DNA of 64,000 bases from Terebella lapidaria (lineage: Eukaryota > Annelida > Polychaeta > Terebellida > Terebellidae), in assembly GCA_949152475.1 (NCBI GenBank), contig OX424563.1:36218120-36282119 (forward strand), written 5' to 3'. Positions 40,601 through 52,600 of the stretch are shown here, in pieces; position 1 is the first letter of the stretch; each line of letters starts with the position of its first letter. The translations under genes were made by a program, and so were the position numbers. Below the pieces are notes generated by a model that saw only the letters and a list, made by a program, of their open reading frames with translations, did not search any database and had not been told where the DNA came from.

Positions 40601-43600
40601 TGTCGTGTTACCTCTCCAATGACCTGTACATGTTTGTACGTGTGTCTTACAGTGTGGCCGCGTAGTGTCGTATTACCTCTCCAATGACCTGTACATGTTT
40701 GTCCGTGTGCCTTACAATGTGGCCGCGTAGTTCGTGTTACCTCTCCAATGACCTGTACATGTTTGTACGTGTGTCTTAGAGTGTGGCCGCGTAGTGTCAT
40801 GTTACCTCTCCAATGACCTGTACATGTTTGTAAGTGTGTCTTACAGTGTGGCCGCGTAGTGTCGTGTTACCTCTCCAATGACCTGTACATGTTTGTACGT
40901 GTGCCTTACAGTGTGGCCGCGTAGTGTCGTGTTACCTCTCCAATGACCTGTACATGTTTGTACGTGTGCCTTACAGTGTGGCCGCGTAGTGTCGTGTTAC
41001 CTCTCCAATGACCTGTACATGTTTGTACGTGTGCTTTACAGTGTGGCCGTGTAGTGTCGTGTTACCTCTCCAATGACCTGTACATGTTTGTACGTGTGTC
41101 TTACAGTGTGGCCGCGTAGTGTCGTGTTACCTCTCCAATGACCTGTACATGTTTGTTCGTGTGCCTTACAATGTGGCCGCGTAGTTCGTGTTACCTCTCC
41201 AATGACCTGTACATGTTTGTACGTGTGTCTTACAGTGTGGCCGCGTAGTGTCGTGTTACCTCTCCAATGACCTGTACATGTTTGTACGTGTGCTTTACAG
41301 TGTGGCCGCGTAGTGTCGTGTTACCTCTCCAATGACCTGTACATGTTTGTAAGTGTGTCTTACAGTGTGGCCGCGTAGTGTCGTGTTACCTCTCCAATGA
41401 CCTGTACATGTTTGTACGTGTGCCTTACAGTGTGGCCGCGTAGTGTCGTGTTACCTCTCCAATGACCTGTACATGTTTGTACGTGTGCCTTACAGTGTGG
41501 CCGCGTAGTGTCGTGTTACCTCTCCAATGACCTGTACATGTTTGTACGTGTGCCTTACAGTGTGGCCGCGTAGTGTCGTGTTACCTCTCCAATGACCTGT
41601 ACATGTTTGTACGTGTGCCTTACAGTGTGGCCGCGTAGTGTCGTGTTACCTCTCCAATGACCTGTACATGTTTGTACGTGTGCCTTACAGTGTGGCCGCG
41701 TAGTGTCGTGTTACCTCTCCAATGACCTGTACATGTTTGTACGTGTGCCTTACAGTGTGGCCGCGTAGTGTCGTGTTACCTCTCCAATGACCTGTACATG
41801 TTTGTACGTGTGCCTTACAGTGTGGCCGCGTAGTGTCGTGTTACCTCTCCAATGACCTGTACATGTTTGTACGTGTGGCTTACAGTGTGGCCGCGTAGTG
41901 TCGTGTTACCTCTCCAATGACCTGTACATGTTTGTAAGTGTGTCTTACAGTGTGGCCGCGTAGTGTCGTGTTACCTCTCCAATGACCTGTACATGTTTGT
42001 ACGTGTGCCTTACAGTGTGGCCGCGTAGTGTCGTGTTACCTCTCCAATGACCTGTACATGTTTGTACGTGTGCCTTACAGTGTGGCCGCGTAGTGTCGTG
42101 TTACCTCTCCAATGACCTGTACATGTTTGTACGTGTGCTTTACAGTGTGGCCGTGTAGTGTCGTGTTACCTCTCCAATGACCTGTACATGTTTGTACGTG
42201 TGTCTTTCAGTGTGGGCGTGTAGTGTCGTGTTACCTCTCCAATGACCTGTACATGTTTGTAAGTGTGTCTTACAGTGTGGCCGCGTAGTGTCGTGTTACC
42301 TCTCCAATGACCTGTACATGTTTGTTAGTGTGTCTTACAGTGTGGCCGCGTAGTGTCGTGTTACCTCTCCAATGACCTGTACATGTTTGTACGTGTGCCT
42401 TACAGTGTGGCCGCGTAGTGTCGTGTTACCTCTCCAATGACCTGTACATGTTTGTACGTGTGCCTTACAGTGTGGCCGCGTAGTGTCGTGTTACCTCTCC
42501 AATGACCTGTACATGTTTGTACGTGTGCTTTACAGTGTGGCCGCGTAGTGTCGTGTTACCTCTCCAATGACCTGTACATGTTTGTACGTGTGTCTTACAG
42601 TGTGGCCGCGTAGTGTCGTGTTACCTCTCCAATGACCTGTACATGTTTGTACGTGTGTCTTACAGTGTGGCCGCGTAGTGTCGTGTTACCTCTCCAATGA
42701 CCTGTACATGTTTGTACGTGTGTCTTACAGTGTGGCCGCGTAGTGTCGTGTTACCTCTCCAATGACCTGTACATGTTTGTAAGTGTGTCTTACAGTGTGG
42801 CCGCGTAGTGTCGTGTTACCTCTCCAATGACCTGTACATGTTTGTACGTGTGCCTTACAGTGTGGCCGCGTAGTGTCGTGTTACCTCTCCAATGACATGT
42901 ACATGTTTGTACGTGTGCCTTACAGTGTGGCCGCGTAGTGTCGTGTTACCTCTCCAATGACCTGTACATGTTTGTACGTGTGCTTTATAGTGTGGCCGTG
43001 TAGTGTCGTGTTACCTCTCCAATGACCTGTACATGTTTGTACGTGTGGCTTACAGTGTGGCCGCGTAGTGTCGTGTTACCTCTCCAATGACCTGTACATG
43101 TTTATAAGTGTGTCTTACAGTGTGGCCGCGTAGTGTCGTGTTACCTCTCCAATGACCTGTACATGTTTGTTTGTGTGCTTTACAGTGTGGCCGCGTAGTG
43201 TCGTGTTACCTCTCCAATGACCTGTACATGTTTGTACGTGTGTCTTTCAGTGTGGGCGTGTAGTGTCGTGTTACCTCTCCAATGACCTGTACATGTTTGT
43301 ACGTGTGTCTTTCAGTGTGGGCGTGTAGTGTCGTGTTACCTCTCCAATGACCTGTACATGTTTGTACGTGTGCCTTACAGTGTGGCCGCGTAGTGTCGTG
43401 TTACCTCTCCAATGACCTGTACATGTTTGTACGTGTGGCTTACAGTGTGGCCGTGTAGTGTCGTGTTACCTCTCCAATGACCTGTACATGTTTGTACGTG
43501 TGTCTTACAGTGTGGCCGCGTAGTGTCGTGTTACCTCTCCAATGACCTGTACATGTTTGTACATGTGTCTTACAGTGTGGCCGCGTAGTGTCGTGTTACC

Positions 43601-46600
43601 TCTCCAATGACCTGTACATGTTTGTACGTGTGGCTTACAGTGTGGCCGCGTAGTGTCGTGTTACCTCTCCAATGACCTGTACATGTTTGTAAGTGTGTCT
43701 TACAGTGTGGCCGCGTAGTGTCGTGTTACCTCTCCAATGACCTGTACATGTTTGTACGTGTGCCTTACAGTGTGGCCGCGTAGTGTCGTGTTACCTCTCC
43801 AATGACCTGTACATGTTTGTACGTGTGCCTTACAGTGTGGCCGCGTAGTGTCGTGTTACCTCTCCAATGACCTGTACATGTTTGTACGTGTGCTTTACAG
43901 TGTGGCCGTGTAGTGTCGTGTTACCTCTCCAATGACCTGTACATGTTTGTACGTGTGCTTTACAGTGTGGCCGTGTAGTGTCGTGTTACCTCTCCAATGA
44001 CCTGTACATGTTTGTACGTGTGCCTTACAGTGTGGCCGCGTAGTGTCGTGTTACCTCTCCAATGACCTGTACATGTTTGTATGTGTGCTTTGCAGTGTGG
44101 CCGTGTAGTGTCGTGTTACCTCTCCAATGACCTGTACATGTTTGTTCGTGTGCCTTACAATGTGGCCGCGTAGTTCGTGTTACCTCTCCAATGACCTGTA
44201 CATGTTTGTACGTGTGTCTTAGAGTGTGGCCGCGTAGTGTCATGTTACCACTCCAATGACCTGTACATGTTTATAAGTGTGTCTTACAGTGTGGCCACTT
44301 AGTGTCGTGTTACCTCTCCAATGACCTGTACATGTTTGTACGTGTGTCTTACAGTGTGGCCGCGTAGTGTCGTGTTACCTCTCCAATGACCTGTACATGT
44401 TTGTACGTGTGCCTTACAGTGTGGCCGCGTAGTGTCGTGTTACCTCTCCAATGACCTGTACATGTTTGTACGTGTGCTTTACAGTGTGGCCGTGTAGTGT
44501 CGTGTTACCTCTCCAATGACCTGTACATGTTTGTACGTGTGTCTTACAGTGTGGCCGCGTAGTGTCGTATTACCTCTCCAATGACCTGTACATGTTTGTT
44601 CGTGTGCCTTACAATGTGGCCGCGTAGTTCGTGTTACCTCTCCAATGACCTGTACATGTTTGTACGTGTGTCTTAGAGTGTGGCCGCGTAGTGTCATGTT
44701 ACCTCTCCAATGACCTGTACATGTTTGTAAGTGTGTCTTACAGTGTGGCCGCGTAGTGTCGTGTTACCTCTCCAATGACCTGTACATGTTTGTATGTGTG
44801 CCTTACAGTGTGGCCGCGTAGTGTCGTGTTACCTCTCCAATGACCTGTACATGTTTGTACGTGTGCCTTACAGTGTGGCCGCGTAGTGTCGTGTTACCTC
44901 TCCAATGACCTGTACATGTTTGTACGTGTGTCTTAGAGTGTGGCCGTGTAGTGTCGTGTTACCTCTCCAATGACCTGTACATGTTTGTACGTGTGTCTTA
45001 CAGTGTGGCCGCGTAGTGTCGTGTTACCTCTCCAATGACCTGTACATGTTTGTATGTGTGCTTTACAGTGTGGCCGTGTAGTGTCGTGTTACCTCTCCAA
45101 TGACCTGTACATGTTTGTACGTGTGCTTTATAGTGTGGCCGTGTAGTGTCGTGTTACCTCTCCAATGACCTGTACATGTTTGTACGTGTGCTTTATAGTG
45201 TGGCCGTGTAGTGTCGTGTTACCTCTCCAATGACCTGTACATGTTTGTACGTGTGTCTTACAGTGTGGCACGTAGTGTCGTGTTACCTTTCCAATGACCT
45301 GTACATGTTTGTACGTGTGTCTCACAGTGTGGCCGCGTAGTGTCGTGTTACCTCTCCAATGACCTGTACATGTTTGTACGTGTGTCTTACAGTGTGGCCG
45401 CGTAGTGTCGTGTTACCTCTCCAATGACCTGTACATGTTTATACGTGTGTCTTACAGTGTGGCCGCGTAGGGTCGTGTTACCTCTCCAATGACCTGTACA
45501 TGTTTGTACGTGTGTCTTACAGTTAGGCCGCGTAGTGTCGTGTTACCTCTCCAATGACCTGTACATGTTTGTACGTGTGTCTTACAGTGTGGCCGCGTAG
45601 TGTCGTGTTACCTTTCCAATGACCTGTACATGTTTGTACGTGTGTCTCACAGTGTGGCCGTGTAGTGTCGTGTTTTCTTTCCAATGACCTGTACATGTTT
45701 GTACATGTGCCTTACAGTGTGGCCGCGTAGTGTCGTGTTACCTCTCCAATGACCTGTACATGTTTGTACGTGTGTCTTACAGTGTGGCCGCGTGGTGTCG
45801 TGTTACCTCTCCAATGACCTGTACATGTTTGTACGTGTGCCTTACAGTGTGGCCGTGTAGTGTCGTGTTACCTCTCCAATGACCTGTACATGTTTGTACG
45901 TGTGCCTTACAGTGTGGCCGCGTGGTGTCGTGTTACCTCTCCAATGACCTGTACATGTTTGTACGTGTGTCTTACAGTGTGGCCGCGTAGTGTCGTGTTA
46001 CCTCTCCAATGACCTGTACATGTTTGTACGTGTGCCTTACAGTGTGGCCGCGTAGTGTCGTGTTTCCTTTCCAATGACCTGTACATGTTTGTACGTGTGT
46101 CTTACAGTGTGGCCGCGTAGTGTCGTGTTACCTCTCCGATGACCTGTACATGTTTGTACGTGTGTCTTACAGTGTGGCCGCGTAGTGTCGTGTTACCTCT
46201 CCAATGACCTGTACATGTTTGTATGTGTGTCTTTAAGTGTGGCCGCATAGTGTCGTGTTACCTCTCCAATGACCTGTACATGTTTGTACGTGTGTCTTAC
46301 AGTGTGGCCGCGTAGTGTCGTGTTACCTTTCCAATGACCTGTACATGTTTGTACGTGTGTCTTACAGTGTGGCCGCGTAGTGTCGTGTTACCTCTCCAAT
46401 GACCTGTACATGTTTGTACGTGTGTCTTACAGTGTGGCCGCGTAGTGTCGTGTTACCTCTCCAATGACCTGTACATGTTTGTACGTGTGTCTTACAGTGT
46501 GGCCGCGTAGTGTCGTGTTACCTCTCCAATGACCTGTACATGTTTGTACGTGTGTCTTACAGTGTGGCCGCGTAGTGTCGTGTTACCTCTCCAATGACCT

Positions 46601-49600
46601 GTACATGTTTGTACGTGTGCCTTACAGTGTGGCCGCGTAGTGTCGTGTTACCTCTCCAATGACCTGTACATGTTTGTACGTGTGCCTTACAGTGTGGGCG
46701 CTTAGTGTCGTGTTACCTCTCCAATGACCTGTACATGTTTGTACGTGTGTCTTTCAGTGTGGCCGTGTAGTGTCGTGTTACCTCTCCAACGACCTGTACA
46801 TGTTTGTACGTGTGCCTTACAGTGTGGCCGCGTAGTGTCGTGTTTCCTCTCCAATGACCTGTACATGTTTGTACGTGTGTCTTACAGTCTGGCCGCGTAG
46901 TGTCGTGTTACCTCTCCAATGACCTGTACATGTTTGTACGTGTGCCTTACAGTGTGGCCGCGTAGTTTCGTGTTTCCTCTTCAATGACCTGTACATGTTT
47001 GTACGTGTGTCTTACAGTGTGGCCGCGTAGTGTCGTGTTATTTCTCCAATGACCTGTACATGTTTGTACGTGTGCCTTACAGTGTTGCCGCGTAGTGTCG
47101 TGTTACCTCTCCAATGACCTGTACATGTTTGTACGTGTGTCTTACAGTGTGGCCGCGTAGTGTCGTGTTACCTCTCCAATGACCTGTACATGTTTGTACG
47201 TGTGGCTTACAGTGTGGCCGCGTAGTGTCGTGTTACCTCTCCAATGACCTGTACATGTTTGTACGTGTGCCTTACAGTGTGGCCCCGTAGTGTCGTGTTA
47301 CCTCTCCAATGACCTGTACATGTTTGTGCGTGTGCCTTACAGTGTGGCCGCGTAGTGTCGTGTTACCTCTCCAATGACCTGTACATGTTTGTACGTGTGC
47401 CTTACAGTGTGGCCCCGTAGTGTCGTGTTACCTCTCCAATGACCTGTACATGTTTGTACATGTGTCTTACAGTGTGGCCGCGTAGTGTCGTGTTACCTCT
47501 CCAACGATCTGTACATGTTTGTACGTGTGTCTTACAGTGTGGCCGCGTAGTGTCGTGTTACCTCTCCGACCTGTACATGTTTGTACGTGTGTCTTACAGT
47601 GTGGCCGCATAGTGTCGTGTTACCTCTCCAATGACCTGTACATGTTTGTACGTGTGTCTTACAGTGTGGCCGCGTAGTGTCGTGTTACCTCTCCAATGAC
47701 CTGTACATGTTGGTACGTGTGTCTTACAGTGTGGCCGCGTAGTGTCGTGTTACCTCTCCAATGACCTGTACATCTTTGTACGTGTGTCTTACAGTGTTGC
47801 CGTGTAGTGTCGTGTTACCTCTCCAACGACCTGTACATGTATGTACGTGTGCCTTACAGTGTGGCCGCGTAGTGTCGTATTACCTCTCCAATGACCTGTA
47901 CATGTTTGTACGTGTGCCTTACAGTGTGGCCGCGTAGTGTCGTGTTACCTCTCCAATGACCTGTCATGTTTGTACGTGTGCCTTACAGTGTGGCCGCGTA
48001 GTGTCGTGTTACCTCTCCAACGACCTGTACATGTATGTACGTGTGCCTTACAGTGTGGCCGCGTAGTGTCGTGTTACCTCTCCAATGACCTGTACATGTA
48101 TGTACGTGTGCCTTACAGTGTGGCCGCGTAGTGTCGTGTTACCTCTCCAATGACCTGTACCTGCTGACTGCTCTTGTGGAGGCGCAGCGCGAAGACAGTA
48201 CGGCCAAAGACGTATTCCTCATCTCGGTCGGTACTTGTGCACATATATATATAGACTCGTATGTAATATATATTTACCATGAACTTATTTTCAGCTTTGT
48301 GAAATACGTGTATTGTCAAGTTCTTACCTGTACACGACTTTTCTACATGTCTAGTTTGACACGACACTGCTGGCCTCACGTCACAGAGAGTTACGTATTC
48401 TGGCTCTCAAGTTTGGACAAGTGCTAACTCTAATGCAGGTACGTGACAAGGGCCTTGATCTGTTGTGGCTGATGAGTGAATGTGTCCACATTACTTCAGT
48501 AAACATGTATATCATGGCATGGTGGAATCAGCTGACCAGTCTTTGACTGTTTGCTTCAGTACCTAGATTCCACGATACAGCAGATGATCGAGTCTTGGGA
48601 GGATATTCTGCTCGAGATTGACTCAAAACTCATGAAACTTGCCGAGGAGAAATATGTAAGTTGTTTGTCGTGTTTGAGTCATTGTCTTTGAATAACATAA
48701 ACTCTCGGTACCAGCACCAACTGATATGTATACAACAATTCCCAGTGATATTCACGCAGTCATTTCCAAACTGCCCCCTTTTAAGTATTTGACATTGTTT
48801 TGTGTGAATACTTGCAGAAAGCTTGCGGTGGTTCAGTCAGCAATGATTTCCTGCGACTGCTGATGTTGGGCCTGCCCAGGTATGTGTTGTCATGATGCTG
48901 GGCCTGCCAGGTATGTGTTGTCATGATCTGGGCCTGCCCAGGTATGTGTTGTCATGATCTGGGTCTGCCCAGGTATGTGTTGTCATGATCTGGGTCTGCC
49001 CAGGTATGTGTTGTCCTGCCCAGGTATGTGTTGTCATGATCTGGGTCTGCCCAGGTATGTGTTGTCGTGATCTGGGTCTGCCCAGGTATGTGTTATCGTG
49101 ATGCTGGGTCTGCCCAGGTATGTGTTGTCGTGATCTGGGTCTGCCCAGGTATGTGTTGTCGTGATCTGGGTCTGCCCAGGTATGTGTTGTCATGATCTGG
49201 GTCTGCCCAGGTATGTGTTGTCGTGATCTGGGTCTGCCCAGGTATGTGTTGTCATGATCTGGGTCTGCCCAGGTATGTGTTGTCCTGCCCAGGTATGTGT
49301 TGTCGTGATCTGGGTCTGCCCAGGTATGTGTTGTCCTGCCCAGGTATGTGTTGTCGTGATCTGGGTCTGCCCAGGTATGTGTTATCGTGATGCTGGGTCT
49401 GCCCAGGTATGTGTTGTCGTGATCTGGGTCTGCCCAGGTATGTGTTGTCGTGATCTGGGTCCGCCCAGGTATGTGTTGTCATGGTCTGGGTCTGCCCAGG
49501 TATGTGTTGTCGTGATCTGGGTCTGCCCAGGTATGTGTTCTCCTGCCCAGGTATGTGTTGTCGTGATCTGGGTCTGCCCAGGTATGTGTTATCGTGATGC

Positions 49601-52600
49601 TGGGTCTGCCCAGGTATGTGTTGTCGTGATCTGGGTCTGCCCAGGTATGTGTTGTCATGATCTGGGTCCGCCCAGGTATGTGTTGTCATGATCTGGGTCT
49701 GCCCAGGTATGTGTTGTCGTGATCTGGGTCTGCCCAGGTATGTGTTGTCATGATCTGGGTCTGCCCAGGTATGTGTTGTCATGATCTGGGTCTGCCCAGG
49801 TATGTGTTGTCGTGATCTGGGTCTGCCCAGGTATGTGTTGTCGTGATCTGGGTCTGCCCAGGTATGTGTTGTCATGATCTGGGTCTGCCCAGGTATGTGT
49901 TGTCGTGATCTGGGTCTGCCCAGGTATGTGTTGTCATGATCTGGGTCTGCCCAGGTATGTGTTGTCATGATCTGGGTCTGCCCAGGTATGTGTTGTCGTG
50001 ATCTGGGTCTGCCCAGGTATGTGTTGTCGTGATCTGGGTCTGCCCAGGTATGTGTTCTCATGATCTGGGTCTGCCCAGGTATGTGTTGTCGTGATCTGGG
50101 TCTGCCCAGGTATGTGTTGTCGTGATCTGGGTCTGCCCAGGTATGTGTTGTCATGATCTGGGTCTGCCGGGGTATGTGTTGTCATGATCTGGGTCTGCCC
50201 AGGTATGTGTTGTCGTGATGCTGGGTCTGACCAGGTATGTGTTGTCGTGATGCTGGGTCTGCCCAGGTATGTGTTGTCATGATGCTGGGTCTGCCCAGGT
50301 ATGTGTTGTCATGATCTGGGTCTGCCGGGGTATGTGTTGTCGTGATCTGGGTCTGCCCAGGTATGTGTTGTCATGATCTGGGTCTGCCCAGGTATGTGTT
50401 GTCGCGATCTGAGTCTGCCCAGGTATGTGTTGTCGTGATCTGGGTCTGCCCAGGTATGTGTTGTCATGATCTGGGTCTGCCCAGGTATGTGTTGTCATGA
50501 TGCTGGGTCTGCCCAGGTATGTGTTGTCGTCATCTGGGTCTGCCCAGGTATGTGTTGTCGCGATCTGGGTCTGCCCAGGTGATCTGGGTCTGCCCAGGTA
50601 TGTGTTGTCGTGATCTGGGTCTGCCCAGGTATGTGTTGTCGTGATCTGGGTCTGCCCAGGTATGTGTTGTCGTGATCTGGGTCTGCCCAGGTATGTGTTG
50701 TCATGGTCTGGGTCTGCCCAGGTATGTGTTGTCGTGATCTGGGTCTGCCCAGGTATGTGTTGTCGCGATCTGGGTCTGCCCAGGTATGTGTTGTCGTGAT
50801 CTGGGTCTGCCCAGGTATGTGTTGTCGTGATCTGGGTCTGCCCAGGTATGTGTTGTCATGATCTGGGTCTGCCGGGGTATGTGTTGTCATGATCTGGGTC
50901 TGCCCAGGTATGTGTTGTCGTGATGCTGGGTCTGACCAGGTATGTGTTGTCGTGATGCTGGGTCTGCCCAGGTATGTGTTGTCATGATGCTGGGTCTGCC
51001 CAGGTATGTGTTGTCATGATCTGGGTCTGCCGGGGTATGTGTTGTCGTGATCTGGGTCTGCCCAGGTAAGTGTTGTCATGATCTGGGTCTGCCCAGGTAT
51101 GTGTTGTCGCGATCTGAGTCTGCCCAGGTATGTGTTGTCGTGATCTGGGTCTGCCCAGGTATGTGTTGTCATGATCTGGGTCTGCCCAGGTATGTGTTGT
51201 CATGATGCTGGGTCTGCCCAGGTATGTGTTGTCGTCATCTGGGTCTGCCCAGGTATGTGTTGTCGCGATCTGGGTCTGCCCAGGTGATCTGGGTCTGCCC
51301 AGGTATGTGTTGTCGTGATCTGGGTCTGCCCAGGTATGTGTTGTCGTGATCTGGGTCTGCCCAGGTATGTGTTGTCGTGATCTGGGTCTGCCCAGGTATG
51401 TGTTGTCATGGTCTGGGTCTGCCCAGGTATGTGTTGTCGTGATCTGGGTCTGCCCAGGTATGTGTTGTCGCGATCTGGGTCTGCCCAGGTATGTGTTGTC
51501 ATGATCTGGGTCTGCCCAGGTATGTGTTGTCATGATGCTGGGTCTGCCCAGGTATGTGTTATCGTGATGCTGGGTCTGCCCAGGTATGTGTTGTCGTGAT
51601 CTGGGTCTGCCCAGGTATGTGTTGTCGCGATCTGGGTCTGCCCAGGTATGTGTTGTCATGATCTGGGTCTGCCCAGGTATGTGTTGTCATGATCTGGGTC
51701 TGCCCAGGTATGTGTTGTCATGATGCTGGGTCTGCCCAGGTATGTGTTGTCGTGATCTGGGTCTGCCCAGGTATGTGTTGTCGCGATCTGGGTCTGCCCA
51801 GGTATGTGTTGTCGTGATCTGGGTCTGCCCAGGTATGTGTTGTCGTGATCTGGGTCTGCCCAGGTATGTGTTGTCGTGATCTGGGTCTGCCCAGGTATGT
51901 GTTGTCGTGATCTGGGTCTGCCCAGGTATGTGTTGTCATGGTCTGGGTCTGCCCAGGTATGTGTTGTCATGATCTGGGTCTGCCCAGGTATGTGTTGTCA
52001 TGATCTGGGTCTGCCCAGGTATGTGTTGTCGTGATCTGGGTCTGCCCAGGTATGTGTTGTCGCCGTGTTGTCGTGATCTGGGTCTGCCCAGGTATGTGTT
52101 GTCATGATCTGGGTCTGCCCAGGTATGTGTTGTCATGATCTGGGTCTGCCCAGGTATGTGTTGTCGTGATCTGGGTCTGCCCAGGTATGTGTTGTCGTGA
52201 TCTGGGTCCACCCAGGTATGTGTTGTCATGATCTGGGTCTGCCCAGGTATGTGTTGTCATGATCTGGGTCTGCCCAGGTATGTGTTGTCATGATCTGGGT
52301 CTGCCCAGGTATGTGTTGTCGTTATCTGGGTCTGCCCAGGTATGTGTTGTCGTGATCTGGGTCTGCCCAGGTATGTGTTGTCATGATCTGGGTCTGCCCA
52401 GGTATGTGTTGTCGTGATCTGGGTCTGCCAGGTATGTGTTGTCATGATCTGGGTCTGCCCAGGTATGTGTTGTCATGATCTGGGTCCGCTCAGGTATGTG
52501 TTGTCGTGATCTGGGCCTGCCCAGGTATGTGTTGTCGTGATCTGGGTCTGCCCAGGTATGTGTTGTCGTGATCTGGGTCTGCCCAGGTATGTGTTGTCAT

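Larger units (their letters stand above)
9558..48162 (+). repeat. Giant 65-bp tandem array, each unit = intron 6 3' end + exon 7 5' end
   Basis: About 590 tandem copies of 65 bp. The unit is 'atgtttgtacgtgtgtcttacag' (the 23-nt intron part with the acceptor AG) followed by 42 nt that equal the first 14 codons of exon 7 (TGTGGCCGCGTAGTGTCGTG, TTACCTCTCCAATGACCTGT, AC). The last unit merges into exon 7 at 48119. The left flank 'atgtttgtacatgtgccttacag' at 9558 looks like the original intron end. Variants include gtaagt or gttcgt for gtacgt, acaa or agag for acag, and 64-bp units. The array contains no gene. Many short minus-strand frames (72- and 85-codon types) are periodic artefacts. Confidence 0.97.

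Noticed and set aside
13445..45325. Dozens of minus-strand frames of 60-85 codons (TLRGHT..RHTYKHVQVIGEV type)
   Set aside because: They recur with the array period and exist because particular variant units lack stops. They are the antisense of exon 7 and flank and show no independent gene features.
9558..48118. Using one of the upstream array acceptors as the start of exon 7
   Set aside because: Only the last unit is followed by the unique remainder of the exon; reading on from any earlier acceptor meets TAG in the next unit.
9558..48162. CRISPR-like array
   Set aside because: Repeats are regular, but there are no unique spacers; the whole 65 bp is repeated, and the unit derives from an exon-intron border of a eukaryotic gene.
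48227..48354. Exon 7 donor at GTCG|gtactt (48231)
   Set aside because: It looks stronger as a donor, but it would put exon 8 out of frame with an immediate TGA; the family alignment fits TCG|gtcggt at 48227.
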